Shown here: piece after piece, positions 1 to 10,542 of the stretch | Layout: each line of letters opens with the position of its first letter | How positions within the stretch are numbered: position 1 is the stretch's first letter | Assembly: GCA_902567685.1 (NCBI GenBank) | Contig: CACFNH010000003.1 | Coordinates: 1 to 64,000, forward strand | Source of the DNA: an uncultured Pelagibacteraceae bacterium | GTDB lineage: Bacteria; Pseudomonadota; Alphaproteobacteria; Pelagibacterales; Pelagibacteraceae | Direction: 5' to 3' | DNA: 64,000 bases | Translations under genes and position numbers: made by a program | The notes under the pieces: model-generated | Database searches by the model: none | What the model saw: only the letters and a program-made list of their open reading frames with translations | What the model was told of the DNA's origin: nothing

Positions 1-87
1 TCCTAAGATAATCTTCCTAGAATTTTCTTTAATTTTAGAAACTAATATTTTGAATTTATCTTTTTTTTCTAGTGTCTCATCACTCAT
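1..87 (-). CDS. N-terminal fragment of an unidentified protein (runs off the left edge)
   Basis: Only the first 29 codons lie inside the window. The ATG is at 85-87 and an in-frame TAG at 100-102 supports it as the start. The visible peptide begins MSDETLEKKDKFK, is rich in Lys and Glu, and ends in a short hydrophobic stretch (KIILG) that could be the beginning of a membrane anchor. It follows guaA in the same direction after 30 bp, so it may be the last gene of the guaB-guaA operon. A short charged cytoplasmic tail before a transmembrane helix is typical of YfgM-like TPR proteins, but this is a guess and no family can be assigned from 29 residues. Confidence 0.5.
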   Translation of the reverse strand, partial: MSDETLEKKDKFKILVSKIKENSRKIILG

Positions 88-117
88 AATAGTTAATAGC
101 TATTAAAATTTATTTAA

Positions 118-1680
118 TTATTCAAGTTCAATCGTACTTGGTGGCTTTGATGTTATGTCATAGACTACTCTGTTAACACCAATTACTCCGTTTATAATCT
201 TATTTGATATTTTGTCCAAGAATTCCTTTGAAAAATTAAAGTAATCTGCTGTCATACCATCCTCTGACTTAACAGCTCTTATCAAGCAGATATATTCGTA
301 AGTTCTTGAGTCTCCCATAACACCTACTGTTTTGACTGGTAATAGCGCAGTGTAAGCTTGCCAAATTTTTTCATACAACTTATCTTTTATTAATTCATTA
401 ATGAAAATATTGTCAGCCTCCTGCAAAATTTTGATTTTTTCTGGAGTTATTTTTCCAATTATACGAATTGCTAATCCAGGACCAGGAAAAGGATGTTTCT
501 TTATTATTTCTCTTGATAATCCTACTGACTTTCCTAACTGTCTAACCTCATCTTTAAAAAATTCCCTTAAAGGCTCAATGAGTTTTAGATTCATTTTTTT
601 AGGAAGTCCTCCCACATTGTGATGAGATTTAATCTTTGATGACTTACTTCCAGTTGCAGATCTACTTTCTATAATGTCTGGGTATAAAGTTCCTTGAGCT
701 AAATATTTAACATTTTTTATTTTTTTTGACTCCTTTTCAAAAATTTTAATAAATAAATTGCCAATTATTTTTCTTTTTCTTTCTGGGTTAATAATATTTG
801 TTAACTTTTTATAAAATATTTTAGATGCATTTATAAGTTTTACATTTAATTTATACTTTTTTTTAAATAATTGATAAGTTAGTTTAAATTCATTTTTTCT
901 CATTAGTCCTGTATCAACCATAATACAAACAAGATTTTTTTTAATTGCTTTATTTATTAAAAGGGCCACAACACTACTATCCACGCCCCCTGATAAAGCA
1001 CAAACTACCTTATTGTTTTTAACCTTATTTTTTATATTTTTGATTATCCTTTCTTTTTCTGATGTAATTTTCCAATTTTTTTTCATTTTACAAATTTTAA
1101 ATAAAAAATTTTTTATAAGTATTTTTCCATTTTTGGTATGGGTGACTTCAGGGTGAAATTGTATTCCGTATATTTTTTTAAATTTGTTTTCAATAATTGT
1201 GTAGGGCGACTCTTTTGTTGAAGCTATTTTTTTAAAATATTTTGGTAGCTTGTAAACTATGTCTTGGTGAGACATCCATACATAGTTTTTGTTTGTTTTA
1301 TAAAAATTTTTAGTTAAAAGTGAACTATTTTTTTTTAATAATATGGCTCTACCAAATTCTCTTCTTTTTCTACCACTTTTAACTTTTCCTCCAAAGTTTA
1401 TTGCTATAAGTTGTAATCCATAACATATGCCTAAAATTGGTATGTTTAATAAAAAAATTCTACTTGGAATATTTGGAAAGTTTTTGACGGTAACTGTAGC
1501 TGGTCCTCCAGATAAAATTATTCCTTTGATCTTGTTAAAATCTTTTATTCTTTTTAAATCTTTTAAAGTAAGAACTTCTGAAAAAACACCAAGTTCTCTA
1601 ACCCTTCTGGCAATTAGCTTTGTAACCTGAGAACCAAAATCTATTATTATAATTTTTTCTTTTTTACTATTTTCTTTCAT
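118..1680 (-). CDS. guaA: GMP synthase (glutamine-hydrolysing)
   Basis: Converts XMP to GMP using ATP and ammonia from glutamine, the last step of guanine nucleotide synthesis in the cytosol. The class I glutamine amidotransferase domain fills about residues 8-195, with the nucleophile Cys86 in GICYGLQ and the His176/Glu178 pair in FHPEV. The ATP pyrophosphatase P-loop SGGVDSS is at residues 230-236, followed by the dimerisation domain ending in the expected KPPSTIELE-type tail. At 520 residues it is a normal full length. It lies directly downstream of a small TPR gene and guaB, so guaB and guaA are probably co-transcribed and both committed GMP steps are made together. Nothing is missing or odd. 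Confidence 0.98.
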   Translation of the reverse strand: MKENSKKEKIIIIDFGSQVTKLIARRVRELGVFSEVLTLKDLKRIKDFNKIKGIILSGGPATVTVKNFPNIPSRIFLLNIPILGICYGLQLIAINFGGKVKSGRKRREFGRAILLKKNSSLLTKNFYKTNKNYVWMSHQDIVYKLPKYFKKIASTKESPYTIIENKFKKIYGIQFHPEVTHTKNGKILIKNFLFKICKMKKNWKITSEKERIIKNIKNKVKNNKVVCALSGGVDSSVVALLINKAIKKNLVCIMVDTGLMRKNEFKLTYQLFKKKYKLNVKLINASKIFYKKLTNIINPERKRKIIGNLFIKIFEKESKKIKNVKYLAQGTLYPDIIESRSATGSKSSKIKSHHNVGGLPKKMNLKLIEPLREFFKDEVRQLGKSVGLSREIIKKHPFPGPGLAIRIIGKITPEKIKILQEADNIFINELIKDKLYEKIWQAYTALLPVKTVGVMGDSRTYEYICLIRAVKSEDGMTADYFNFSKEFLDKISNKIINGVIGVNRVVYDITSKPPSTIELE

Positions 1681-2112
1681 CTATAGATTTGATGAAATTT
1701 CTAATTCTTTAAGTAGTTCTTTTTTTGATGAACATAGTTTATTGCAAACATCTTGGAACATGCCTATTAGTTCTTTTGCTTTAGAAAAATTTGATTTTTT
1801 AATATTTAAAAGAGCAAATAGGTAAAGCGCTTCTTCATTTTTAGGATTTAATAAAATTACTGTTTTAAGATTATTTTCTTCTTGTTCGATTTTCTTTTCT
1901 TTATTAAATATTTTTGCTAAATAAAGATATGATTCTTCATTCTTAGGATTAAACACTATATCTTTTTCAAACTTTATTTTCGATTCTTTGTATTTTTTGA
2001 GTTCAAAAAGTTTTTTTCCCTCTTGGTAGTGAGTGCTTGCAGCATAAACGGAGTTAGCAAAAATTAAAAAAAACAAACATATAAATAAATTTCTAATTAA
2101 ATTAACTATCAT
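1681..2112 (-). CDS. Small periplasmic TPR-repeat protein between guaB and guaA
   Basis: I do not recognise a named family. The 143-residue product starts with a hydrophobic signal peptide (about residues 1-24, cleavage likely after VYA) and then shows roughly three tetratricopeptide repeats, visible as the spaced pattern YQEGKKLFELKKYKES, NPKNEESYLYLAKIF and NPKNEEALYLFALL. TPR proteins are protein-binding scaffolds, so a periplasmic adaptor role is likely, but the partner is unknown. Its ATG overlaps the guaB stop codon (ATGA), and its stop lies next to the guaA start, so it is embedded in the guaB-guaA transcript. No functional link to purine synthesis is evident; the placement may simply reflect genome compaction. 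Confidence 0.8.
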   Translation of the reverse strand: MIVNLIRNLFICLFFLIFANSVYAASTHYQEGKKLFELKKYKESKIKFEKDIVFNPKNEESYLYLAKIFNKEKKIEQEENNLKTVILLNPKNEEALYLFALLNIKKSNFSKAKELIGMFQDVCNKLCSSKKELLKELEISSNL

Positions 2113-3194
2113 AATTTATAATTACCTCTACCATTTTTAACCTCTACACTATGAACCATGCTTTCATAGAATCCTGCTTTTGTAATTTTTATAAACTTAG
2201 CTTTTTTTTTAATTTCATTAATATTTTTTGCACCAATATAACCCATAGAAGAACGTAAGCCTCCTTGTAGCTGATATACAATGTTGTTTACAGAACCTTT
2301 ATATTCTACTTTACCTTCGACTCCCTCTGCGACATATTTTGATTTATCTTTAAATTTTTCTTGAAAATATCTATCTGAAGATCCAGCAGCCATAGCTCCT
2401 ATAGATCCCATACCTCTATATGATTTGTAAAACTTATTTTTATATTTAAATTTTTTACCTGGACTTTCTTCTGTGCCTGCAAAAATTGAACCCATCATAA
2501 TAGCATCTGCTCCAGCAGCTAAACCTTTAACTATATCTCCTGAAAATTTAATTCCGCCATCTGAAATAATTTTTATTTTTTTATTTTTTAAATAATTTTT
2601 AACTTCTATAATAGCACTAATTTGAGGGACTCCAATACCTGCAACCATTCTGGTTGTGCAAATTGAACCAGGGCCAATACCAACTTTCAAAATATTGGCT
2701 CCCTCTTCATATAATTTTTTAGCTGCCTCACCTGAAGCAATGTTTCCAACACATATTGGAGTATTGTGGCTAATTTTTTTTAATTTGGACAAGATGTTCA
2801 AAACTTTTTTACTATGTCCATGGGCTGTATCAATAACAATTAAGTCAATATTGTTATCTAAAAGAGATTTTGCTCTATCTAAATCTTGTTTGCTGGTTCC
2901 AATAGCAGCTCCAACAATTAAATTTTTTTTTTTGACTTTTTTTACCTCATTGCTTTGAGATCTAATGTTTAAATTCCTATGAATTACTCCCAGACCACCT
3001 GATTTTGCTATTGCTATTGCCATTTTAGACTCGGTTACTGTATCCATAGCAGATGACAAGAAGGGAACTTTGAGTTTTAAAGAATTTCCCAAATCTATTT
3101 TTAGGTCAGTTTGTGATGGCAAAACAGAAGAGTATCTAGGAACTAGCAAAACATCGTCGAAAGTAAGTGATTCTTTTATTGACCCCATATACAC
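2109..3194 (-). CDS. guaB: IMP dehydrogenase lacking the CBS (Bateman) domains
   Basis: Oxidises IMP to XMP with NAD+, the rate-limiting step toward GMP. The catalytic barrel is intact: SAMDTVTE near residue 48, the catalytic loop [11 protein letters not shown] with Cys179, the phosphate-binding ISDGGI segment and the YRGMGS flap sequence. The protein is 361 residues, against about 485-500 for usual bacterial GuaB. The missing part is exactly the tandem CBS regulatory module, which normally sits between HRN...VKKVK and VGAA; here these join directly around residues 84-95. The reading frame is continuous across the join, so this is a clean deletion. CBS domains mediate nucleotide control of IMPDH, so this enzyme is probably regulated differently. 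A second possible start is the Met at residue 3. Confidence 0.96.
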   Translation of the reverse strand: MYMGSIKESLTFDDVLLVPRYSSVLPSQTDLKIDLGNSLKLKVPFLSSAMDTVTESKMAIAIAKSGGLGVIHRNLNIRSQSNEVKKVKKKNLIVGAAIGTSKQDLDRAKSLLDNNIDLIVIDTAHGHSKKVLNILSKLKKISHNTPICVGNIASGEAAKKLYEEGANILKVGIGPGSICTTRMVAGIGVPQISAIIEVKNYLKNKKIKIISDGGIKFSGDIVKGLAAGADAIMMGSIFAGTEESPGKKFKYKNKFYKSYRGMGSIGAMAAGSSDRYFQEKFKDKSKYVAEGVEGKVEYKGSVNNIVYQLQGGLRSSMGYIGAKNINEIKKKAKFIKITKAGFYESMVHSVEVKNGRGNYKL

Positions 3195-3214
3195 TTATAT
3201 ACAATTTTAATATT

Positions 3215-3832
3215 TTATAAAGAGTTTAATGTAGAACAATGTATATATGTTTCTTTAGATATATTTCGGCTAGATTTTGGTTTATAAAACTTTACTTTTT
3301 TAAAAATTTTTTTAGCCATTTGTTTAACTTCCAAAAATTCTTCTCCCATAAAAAGTTTAGATACTAAGACACCCTCTTTCTTTAAAATTTTTGTAGAAAA
3401 ATCAATTACCTGTAAACATAGAGAGTTTGTTCTAATACAATCTAAATTTTTATTTCCAGTAGTATTTTCAGCCATATCTGACACTATGACATCTATCTTT
3501 TTTTGAAAAATACTTAATATTTCATTTTTTGACTCTTCTTTTAAAAAATCATCTTTAAAAAAAACCACATTTTTGATCTTTTCCATAGGTTTTTTGTCTA
3601 TTGCTACAATTTTCCCATTTTTGATGATAGATGAAGCAACTTGAGACCACCCGCCTGGACTTGAGCCGACATCTAACAAATTTGTATTTTTTCTTATAAA
3701 ATTAAATTTTTCATTTAATTCTAATAATTTAAATGCTGATCTTGATCGATAGCCTAATATTTTTGATTTTTTATAAAATTGGTCTCTATGCTGTTTTATT
3801 ATCCAGCTTCTTGAGCTTCGATTTTTTTTCAT
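3215..3832 (-). CDS. rlmE: 23S rRNA (uridine-2'-O-)-methyltransferase RlmE (FtsJ/RrmJ)
   Basis: Methylates the 2'-O of a uridine in the peptidyl-transferase A-loop of 23S rRNA, using S-adenosylmethionine. The 205-residue length matches the family. The N-terminal SAFKLLELNEKF carries the first lysine of the K-D-K-E catalytic tetrad. The SAM-binding motif LLDVGSSPGGWSQV follows at about residues 53-66, then VIVSDMAENTTG with the catalytic Asp and VSKLFMGEE with the second Lys. The gene ends the leftward pssA-psd unit, sharing one base with pssA, and precedes guaB by 20 bp. In many bacteria this enzyme is heat-inducible, but I see no heat-shock promoter directly upstream here. Confidence 0.95.
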   Translation of the reverse strand: MKKNRSSRSWIIKQHRDQFYKKSKILGYRSRSAFKLLELNEKFNFIRKNTNLLDVGSSPGGWSQVASSIIKNGKIVAIDKKPMEKIKNVVFFKDDFLKEESKNEILSIFQKKIDVIVSDMAENTTGNKNLDCIRTNSLCLQVIDFSTKILKKEGVLVSKLFMGEEFLEVKQMAKKIFKKVKFYKPKSSRNISKETYIHCSTLNSL

Positions 3833-4617
3833 TACAAAATATCTTCATGTTCATCCTCAAATGAAGTTTTGTTAAGATTTTTATTTCTGTAAGACAGAAT
3901 ACTTAAAGGTATTAATAAAAAATATCCTATGCCCATTATTAAAAGAGTCTCGAATGTAAAAAATATTAAAGAAATGGAGATAATTCCTATTCCTAAAAAA
4001 AGAAAGATGGTAAGTTTTCGTTGTATTTTAATTTTTTTAAAAGAGAAAGTTGGAACTTTGCTTATTAATAAAATTGAAACAAAAATAGCTAAATATGGTG
4101 TTATGTTTTTTACTTCAAAACCAATTTCAAAATTAGATAATTCATAAATCAAAGGTAATAAAACTAATCCTGCCCCAGCAGGCGAAGGAACTCCTTCGAA
4201 AAAGTTAGCTCTCCATTGTTCTTGTTCACTTATTTTTGTCAGATTAAACCTTGCGAGTCTAAGTACGCAACAAACAGAAAATATAAGTGTTACCGCCCAA
4301 CCAATTTTTCCATAATTATTTAACTCCCAAAAGTAGAGTATAAATGCAGGCGCTATTCCAAAGCTTACAAAATCTGTTAAAGAATCCAATTCCTTGCCAA
4401 ATTCTGAAGTGCCGTCTATCAATCTTGCAACTCTACCGTCTAGTCCATCTAATAAAGCAGCAAACAAAAGCAATACAACTGCTAAAGAATAATTTTGATC
4501 TAAAGAAAATTTTATTGAACTTATACCTAAACAAACGCCTATTAAAGTCAATGTGCTTGGCAAAAGGTATCTAGATTTTTTTGAAGAAACAATTTTAAAA
4601 GTTTTTTTTTCTTGCAT
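3832..4617 (-). CDS. pssA: CDP-diacylglycerol--serine O-phosphatidyltransferase
   Basis: Makes phosphatidylserine from CDP-diacylglycerol and serine at the inner membrane, the first committed step toward phosphatidylethanolamine. The CDP-alcohol phosphotransferase signature is complete: DGRVAR at residues 60-65, then Gly74, Asp78 and Asp82 in GKELDSLTD. About seven hydrophobic helices follow the motif, as expected for the membrane-embedded type II enzyme. The 261-residue length is normal. It is immediately downstream of psd (start and stop adjacent), so both steps of phosphatidylethanolamine synthesis are coupled in one transcript, the usual alphaproteobacterial order. Confidence 0.96.
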   Translation of the reverse strand: MQEKKTFKIVSSKKSRYLLPSTLTLIGVCLGISSIKFSLDQNYSLAVVLLLFAALLDGLDGRVARLIDGTSEFGKELDSLTDFVSFGIAPAFILYFWELNNYGKIGWAVTLIFSVCCVLRLARFNLTKISEQEQWRANFFEGVPSPAGAGLVLLPLIYELSNFEIGFEVKNITPYLAIFVSILLISKVPTFSFKKIKIQRKLTIFLFLGIGIISISLIFFTFETLLIMGIGYFLLIPLSILSYRNKNLNKTSFEDEHEDIL

Positions 4618-5262
4618 TTATTCCTTTGCTATTAAACTTTCACCAGCTATAACATTTTGACCTACTTTTACCAAAAGTTTTTTGTTATTAAAATAAAAAT
4701 CTACCCTGCTACCAAATCTTATCATTCCTATTCTATCTCCTTGGTTCAGTGATTGATCTTTTTTTACTTCACATACTATTCTTCTGGCAATTAAACCTGC
4801 AATTTGAACTAAAATGATTTCACTATCTTTTGTTTTTATTTTATAATAATTTCTTTCATTTTCTTTACTAGATTTGTCTAAAGAGGCATTTAAAAATTTT
4901 CCTGGTTTATAAAAAATTTCCTCTATAGTTCCAGATGTAGGAACTCTATTTACATGGCAGTCAAAGACATTCATAAAAATGCTTACTCTTGTAAAAGATT
5001 TATTTTCCAAATTTAGTTCTACTGGACCAGAAACTTCTGAAATTTGAGAAATCACACCATCTGCTGGGCTAACAAAAAAACTATCATCGCTAATTGATAT
5101 TCTTTCAGGGTCTCTAAAAAAATAATAAACCCATATTGTTATAACAATTAGAATTAAACCCAGTCCTTTGGATATGAATAGTCCAAAAAAGGTGATAAGA
5201 ATAGAAATAGCTAGAAACTTATGACCTTCCTTGTGGATTTTTGGAAAAATGTTATTAATCAT
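4618..5262 (-). CDS. psd: Phosphatidylserine decarboxylase proenzyme
   Basis: Decarboxylates phosphatidylserine to phosphatidylethanolamine. The enzyme is a self-cleaving proenzyme: the cleavage motif is the Gly184-Ser185 pair in RFGSRVDF, where the serine becomes the pyruvoyl cofactor of the small alpha chain. The 214-residue form with an N-terminal membrane segment (residues 17-45) belongs to the short PSD-A type common in alphaproteobacteria. SPADGV (residues 65-70) and DCHVNRVP (101-108) hold the conserved Asp and His used in self-processing. It is the first gene of the leftward operon psd-pssA-rlmE-guaB and is divergent from icd across 75 bp. Confidence 0.95.
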   Translation of the reverse strand: MINNIFPKIHKEGHKFLAISILITFFGLFISKGLGLILIVITIWVYYFFRDPERISISDDSFFVSPADGVISQISEVSGPVELNLENKSFTRVSIFMNVFDCHVNRVPTSGTIEEIFYKPGKFLNASLDKSSKENERNYYKIKTKDSEIILVQIAGLIARRIVCEVKKDQSLNQGDRIGMIRFGSRVDFYFNNKKLLVKVGQNVIAGESLIAKE

Positions 5263-5272
5263 ATTATTAAGT

Positions 5273-5300
5273 TTGATAATTTGTCATTAATATGTATAAA
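5273..5300 (+). promoter_or_regulatory. Candidate housekeeping promoter for icd
   Basis: A TTGATA box (5273-5278; 5 of 6 matches to the sigma-70 -35 consensus) and a TATAAA box (5295-5300; 5 of 6 matches to the -10 consensus) are separated by 16 bp in the divergent psd/icd spacer. Transcription would start near 5307, giving a leader of about 30 nt with no clear Shine-Dalgarno. In sequence this AT-rich, chance matches are common, so this is a moderate call. Confidence 0.4.
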
Positions 5301-5337
5301 AAATTCACTTAATCAATTTATATTTTATTAAAATTTA

Positions 5338-6552
5338 ATGAGCAAAATTAAGGTAAAAAACCCCATTGTTGAACTAGACGGAGATGAAATGACTAGAATT
5401 ATTTGGTCATTTATCAAAAAAAAGCTAATAACTCCTTATTTGGATTTGAAAATTGAGTACTTTGATCTTGGTATTGAAAGTAGAGATAAGTCCTCAGACC
5501 AAATCACAATAGACTGTGCTAATGCTATAAAAAAATATGGTGTTGGTATTAAATGTGCAACCATAACGCCTGATGAAGGTAGAGTGAAAGAATTTAATTT
5601 AAAAAAAATGTGGAGATCTCCGAATGGGACAATTAGAAATATTTTAGGAGGTACGGTATTTAGAGAACCTATAATTTGTAAAAATGTTCCAAAGCTTGTT
5701 CCAGGATGGACAAAGCCTATTATAATTGGAAGACATGCCTTCGGAGATCAGTATAGAGCAACTGACTTTGTAGTACCAGGTAAAGGAAAATTAGAAGTTA
5801 AATGGACTTCAGAAAATGGTAAAGAAAAAAAAGAATTCGAGATTTTTAATTTTCCTGGACCTGGAGTTTCGATGTCTATGTATAATCTAGACGAATCAAT
5901 AAAAGATTTCGCAAGAGCTTGTATGAATTATGGTCTTCAAAGAAATTACTCTGTTTATATGTCTACAAAAAATACAATTTTAAAATCTTATGATGGAAGA
6001 TTTAAAGACTTGTTTGAAGAAATATATAATAAAGAATTTAAGAATAAGTTTGAAAAAATGTCTATTTCATATGAACATAGATTAATAGACGATATGGTTG
6101 CTTGTGCCATGAAATGGGATGGTGGTTATGTGTGGGCATGCAAAAATTATGATGGTGACGTTCAATCAGATACAGTTGCTCAAGGATTTGGTTCTCTAGG
6201 TTTGATGACCAGTGTTTTAATGACTCCGGATGGAAAAACTGTAGAATCTGAAGCAGCTCATGGGACTGTCACTAGACACTATAGAATGCATCAAAAGGGT
6301 AAAGAAACTTCTACAAATCCTGTAGCTTCTATCTTTGCTTGGACAAGAGGACTTATTCATAGAGGTAAGTTAGACTCAAATAATGAATTAATTAATTTTG
6401 CAAAAACTCTTGAAAAAGTTTGTATTCAAACAATAGAAAGTGGTTTAATGACTAAAGACTTGGCAATCCTTGTTGGAAAATCAACAAAGCATCTAACAAC
6501 TAACCAATTTTTAGAAGCGATAGATAGAAATTTTAAAAAAAACCTTAACTAA
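5338..6552 (+). CDS. icd: NADP-dependent isocitrate dehydrogenase (eukaryote-like type)
   Basis: Oxidatively decarboxylates isocitrate to 2-oxoglutarate in the TCA cycle, yielding NADPH. The 404-residue length and motifs [13 protein letters not shown] near the start, [12 protein letters not shown] around residue 100, the Asp-rich metal-binding segment [16 protein letters not shown] and the [15 protein letters not shown]-binding region match the homodimeric type found in alphaproteobacteria and eukaryotes, not the E. coli type. It is a single-gene unit read against alaS, and the two coding regions overlap by 8 bp at their 3' ends. This leaves no room for a terminator between them. Confidence 0.97.
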   Translation: MSKIKVKNPIVELDGDEMTRIIWSFIKKKLITPYLDLKIEYFDLGIESRDKSSDQITIDCANAIKKYGVGIKCATITPDEGRVKEFNLKKMWRSPNGTIRNILGGTVFREPIICKNVPKLVPGWTKPIIIGRHAFGDQYRATDFVVPGKGKLEVKWTSENGKEKKEFEIFNFPGPGVSMSMYNLDESIKDFARACMNYGLQRNYSVYMSTKNTILKSYDGRFKDLFEEIYNKEFKNKFEKMSISYEHRLIDDMVACAMKWDGGYVWACKNYDGDVQSDTVAQGFGSLGLMTSVLMTPDGKTVESEAAHGTVTRHYRMHQKGKETSTNPVASIFAWTRGLIHRGKLDSNNELINFAKTLEKVCIQTIESGLMTKDLAILVGKSTKHLTTNQFLEAIDRNFKKNLN

Positions 6553-9220
6553 TTTTTTTACTTATAGCTTTTAAAGCGTCTTCGATTTTATCTTTATTAA
6601 TTCCTCCAGCTTGTGCAAAATCTTTTCTTCCTCCACCACCTTTTCCACCGAGAATTTCAGAAGCAATTTTTACAAGTTCTACTGCATCATAATTTTTAGT
6701 TAATTCTTTAGTTATACCAATTGCAACACCAACTTTTCCTTCAAAAGTCGAAACACTGACTACTATGCCTTGTTTAATATCTTTTTTACCCTGATCAATT
6801 ATGCTTCTTAATTCTTTTGGTGGAAAATCTATAAGAACTTGTTTTCTTAAAATAAATGAGTCAATTTTTTTATCATTGATAATATTTTTGCTTTTATCTT
6901 TAATAACACTCTCTAATTTAATTTTGTCTAACTGTTTAGTAAGATTCTTCAAATTTTCAGATAATTCTAAATCTTCTTTATAATCTGGTTTAATTTCATG
7001 TTTAAATAATTCTTTTTTAATTATTTCTATCTGATCTTTTAGATTTTTTTCTTTTGAAGATTTATCTTGTTTTACAGACTTTTCATATTCCTCTAATTGT
7101 TTGTCTCTTAGAGCTTCTACTCTTCTAATACCTGCTGCTATTGAAGATTGTCCAACTATTTTAAACCTTCCAATGTCTTTTGTATTTTTAACATGGGTTC
7201 CTCCGCACAATTCAGTAGAAAAAAACCCACCATTTTCTTTTCCCATAGATAAAACTCTGACTTCATCATCGTATTTTTCTCCAAACAAAGCTAAAGCTCC
7301 CTTTTTAACTGCCTCTTCAGGAGTCATTATTCTTGTTTTAACATCTGCTGCAGTATTAACCATATCGTTAACGAACTTTTCAATTTTTTCAATTTGTTTA
7401 ATTTCAATCGGTTTGTTGTGACTAAAATCAAATCTAAGTTTTTCTGGACTTACCAAAGACCCTTTTTGAACAACATGTTTGCCTAGAGTTCTTCTTAATG
7501 CTTCATGCAACAGATGCGTTGCTGAATGATATGCTCTTGCGTTATTTCTTCTCTCAACATTTATTTCCAAATTGACACTTTCATTGGTCTTTAATGAACC
7601 TTTATCAATCTTTCCTAGATGAACATGTAAATCTCCCATCTTTTTCTGGGTGTCTTTAACAACAACTTTGCATTCATTAGAATAAATTATTCCTTGATCT
7701 CCAACTTGACCTCCGGACTCAGCGTAAAATGGTGTTTGGTTTGTTACTATTTCTACTTCATCGCCTGCTCTTGCTTCATTAACAAAATTTTTACCTTTTG
7801 ATATCTTTAAAACAACTCCTTCAGCCTTATCAAGTTCGTAGCCTAAAAATTCTGTAGGTTTAAGTTCTTCTCTGGCTTTAAACCATTTTTCTTCTAAAGA
7901 TTTATCTCCTGATCCTTTCCAGCTAGCTCGTGCAAGTTCTTTACTTTGCTTCATTGCTTTATCAAAAGAATCTATATCAATTTTTATATTTTTATTTTTT
8001 AAAATATCTGCAGTGAGGTCTAAAGGGAAACCATATGTATCATAAAGCTTGAAAGCAACTTCTCCAGGAAAAATGTTATTTTTTACTTTTTTAAGATCTT
8101 GATCTAATATTTTCATTCCTTTTTCCAACAGTGAAGAAAATTTTTCTTCTTCGTTTTTTAGTGTTTCTACTATTAAATCTTTAGCTCTTTCTAGCTCTGG
8201 ATAACTTTTTGCCATTTCTTTTAAAAGAACATCAAATAATTTATAAAATATAGAATCTTTGGCGCCTAGCGTGTGAGCGTGACGCATTCCTCTTCGCATA
8301 ATTCTTCTTAAAACATAACCACGACCTTCATTAGAAGGCAAAACTCCTTCTGCAATTAAAAAACTACTTGATCTAAGATGGTCTGCAATAACTCTGTGGC
8401 TTGCAATCGTATTGTTATCTATTTTAGTTTTAGTGATTTCAGATGATGCTGACATTAATTTTTTAAAATGATCGATGTTGTAGTTATCGTGAGTTCCTTG
8501 AAGAACTGCTGTTATTCTTTCTAAACCCATTCCTGTATCAACAGATGGTTTAGGTAAATTTATTCTTTTTTCTTTTGAGATTTGTTCAAACTGCATAAAA
8601 ACTAAATTCCAAATTTCAATAAATCTATCCCCATCTTGATTTGAGGTTCCTGGAGGACCACCTTTCAATTTATCTCCATGATCATAAAATATTTCTGAGC
8701 AAGGACCACAAGGACCTGTTTCTCCCATTGACCAAAAATTATCAGTGGTTGAAATTTTAATAATTCTATTATCTGGTAAACCAGTTATTTTCTTCCATAA
8801 TTTAAAAGCTTGTTCGTCTTCAGAATAAACAGTTGCTAGTAGTTTTTCTTTTGGAAGACCAAACTCTCTGGTTAATAATTCCCATGCATAATAAATTGCT
8901 TTTTCTTTAAAATAATCTCCAAATGAAAAATTTCCTAACATTTCAAAAAATGTATGATGTCTTGGTGTATAACCAACATTTTCTAAATCGTTATGTTTCC
9001 CACCAGCTCTAATACATTTTTGTGATGTAGTTGCTTTTACAAAAGACTTTTTTTCTAATCCAGTAAAAATATTTTTAAATTGAACCATTCCTGAATTTGT
9101 AAACATTAAAGTTGGATCGTTGCTAGGCACTATATTGCTGGAGTCCAATACTTCATGACCATTTTTTGAAAAATACTCAAGAAACTCTCTTCTAATTTCA
9201 CTCATTAAAATATTGCTCAT
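6545..9220 (-). CDS. alaS: Alanyl-tRNA synthetase
   Basis: Charges tRNA-Ala with alanine. The 891-residue protein has the normal class II aminoacylation core at the N-terminus ([15 protein letters not shown] through [20 protein letters not shown]) and the editing domain, with its zinc-binding [11 protein letters not shown] and CGGTHV motifs in the middle. A C-terminal DHHA1-type domain ends in [16 protein letters not shown], which also helps bind tRNA. Length and order match the family, with no truncation. The gene is downstream of recA in the same direction after 124 bp that include a hairpin terminator. recA-alaS adjacency is a familiar alphaproteobacterial arrangement. Confidence 0.98.
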   Translation of the reverse strand: MSNILMSEIRREFLEYFSKNGHEVLDSSNIVPSNDPTLMFTNSGMVQFKNIFTGLEKKSFVKATTSQKCIRAGGKHNDLENVGYTPRHHTFFEMLGNFSFGDYFKEKAIYYAWELLTREFGLPKEKLLATVYSEDEQAFKLWKKITGLPDNRIIKISTTDNFWSMGETGPCGPCSEIFYDHGDKLKGGPPGTSNQDGDRFIEIWNLVFMQFEQISKEKRINLPKPSVDTGMGLERITAVLQGTHDNYNIDHFKKLMSASSEITKTKIDNNTIASHRVIADHLRSSSFLIAEGVLPSNEGRGYVLRRIMRRGMRHAHTLGAKDSIFYKLFDVLLKEMAKSYPELERAKDLIVETLKNEEEKFSSLLEKGMKILDQDLKKVKNNIFPGEVAFKLYDTYGFPLDLTADILKNKNIKIDIDSFDKAMKQSKELARASWKGSGDKSLEEKWFKAREELKPTEFLGYELDKAEGVVLKISKGKNFVNEARAGDEVEIVTNQTPFYAESGGQVGDQGIIYSNECKVVVKDTQKKMGDLHVHLGKIDKGSLKTNESVNLEINVERRNNARAYHSATHLLHEALRRTLGKHVVQKGSLVSPEKLRFDFSHNKPIEIKQIEKIEKFVNDMVNTAADVKTRIMTPEEAVKKGALALFGEKYDDEVRVLSMGKENGGFFSTELCGGTHVKNTKDIGRFKIVGQSSIAAGIRRVEALRDKQLEEYEKSVKQDKSSKEKNLKDQIEIIKKELFKHEIKPDYKEDLELSENLKNLTKQLDKIKLESVIKDKSKNIINDKKIDSFILRKQVLIDFPPKELRSIIDQGKKDIKQGIVVSVSTFEGKVGVAIGITKELTKNYDAVELVKIASEILGGKGGGGRKDFAQAGGINKDKIEDALKAISKKIS

Positions 9221-9295
9221 ATAACTATTAAATACAGATATTTTTTTAGTTGTCCATATTTATGCAACTTTTAATGGAGCTTATTTTGTGGGAAA

Positions 9296-9319
9296 CGAAA
9301 GGCCTTTTGGGGCCTTTCG
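9296..9319 (-). terminator. Hairpin terminator downstream of recA
   Basis: A perfect 9-bp stem (CGAAAGGCC at 9296-9304 with GGCCTTTCG at 9311-9319) and a 6-nt loop lie 25 bp beyond the recA stop. It is one of the few GC-rich hairpins in this AT-rich sequence. On the minus strand it is followed by only three T residues, so it may be a weak or partial terminator between recA and alaS. Confidence 0.6.
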
Positions 9320-9344
9320 CTTTAGATTTAAGATGTTAGAAGTT

Positions 9345-10443
9345 TTATTCTTCTTTATCGCTAATTTTTTCTTTTGGAGAAGGATTGCCTTCTATTTTTT
9401 TTGAAATTAACCCTGCTTTATCTCTAATTATCTTTTCTATTTCTTCAGCAACTTTAGGATTTTTTTCTAAATAGATTTTTGCATTTTCTCTGCCTTGACC
9501 TATCTTTTCTCCCTTGTATGCGTACCAGGCTCCAGACTTTTCTACAACCTCAGCTTTAGCGCCAAGATCTATTAATTCTCCTGATTTACTAATACCTTTT
9601 CCATACATCAAGTCAAATTCTACAACCTTAAAAGGAGGGGCTACTTTGTTTTTAATAACCTTAACTCTTGTCGAGTTTCCAATTATTTGGTCCTTATCTT
9701 TTATGGCTCCTATTCTTCTAATGTCCATTCTTACTGAAGAATAAAATTTTAGTGCATTTCCTCCAGAAGTTGTTTCTGGGTTTCCAAACATAACTCCAAT
9801 TTTCATTCTTATTTGATTAATAAAAATAACCATTGTGTTCGATTTAGATACTGAGCCAGTTATTTTTCTTAAAGCCTGACTCATTAATCTTGACTGCAAT
9901 CCAACATGATGGTCTCCCATTTCTCCCTCTAACTCTGCTTTGGGAGTTAATGCTGCAACTGAATCAACTACTAATACTGATATTGATCCTGATTTAATTA
10001 AGGTATCAGCGATTTCTAGTGCTTGCTCGCCAGTATCTGGTTGTGAAATTAAAAGTTCATCAGTTTTTACACCTAATTTTTTTGCATATACTGGATCCAT
10101 GGCATGCTCAGCATCTACAAAAGCGCATGTTCCACCTGCTTTTTGAGCTTCTGCAACAACTTGGAGTGCTAAAGTTGTTTTTCCAGATGATTCTGGTCCA
10201 TAAATTTCAATAATTCTACCTTTTGGTAGACCGCCTATGCCAAGTGCTAAATCCAAACTTAATGAGCCTGTAGAAACTGACTCAATATCTAGCGCCTGTT
10301 GTTGACCCAATCTCATTACCGAGCCTTTTCCAAAATTCTGATCTATTTGACTAATAGCAGCTTCTAAAGACTTCTTTTTTTTCCTTTAATTCCTGCTCTT
10401 TTTTGCTGTCTGACTTAACTACCTTTAAATTGTTTTTATTCAT
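9345..10443 (-). CDS. recA: Recombinase RecA (reading frame broken near the N-terminus)
   Basis: Forms filaments on single-stranded DNA, catalyses strand exchange and co-activates the SOS response. The core is complete: Walker A GPESSGKT (about residues 82-89 of the restored protein), the MAW-like region and DNA-binding loops L1 and L2 ([19 protein letters not shown]). The frame from the intact core runs upstream into a stop at 10386-10388. A second frame starts at ATG 10441-10443 after an AAGGA ribosome site and gives the expected N-terminus [12 protein letters not shown]. Removing one base from the 8-base T run (A on the coding strand) at 10375-10382 joins the two frames into a 365-residue RecA. 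Given other such breaks nearby, I read this as a sequence error, not a dead gene. Confidence 0.93.
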
Positions 10444-10483
10444 TTTTTATCCTTTTTTTTAATTACGAATCATTAATATAAAT

Positions 10484-10498
10484 GTACACATTTTGTTC
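10484..10498. promoter_or_regulatory. Possible SOS operator-like site upstream of recA
   Basis: GTAC-N7-GTTC lies 41 bp upstream of the restored recA start. The known alphaproteobacterial LexA site is GTTC-N7-GTTC, so this has one mismatch at a plausible position. No lexA gene is in the window, and a one-mismatch site in AT-rich DNA is weak evidence. Confidence 0.25.
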
Positions 10499-10542
10499 TT
10501 TTTATCAAGATGATAAAATATTCCCTAAAAATAAGGGTAAAT

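Noticed and set aside
10375-10382. Programmed ribosomal frameshifting in recA at an A-run
   Set aside because: The run alone could slip, but there is no stimulatory structure evident, and eight other unrelated genes nearby have the same kind of break, which is better explained by sequence error.
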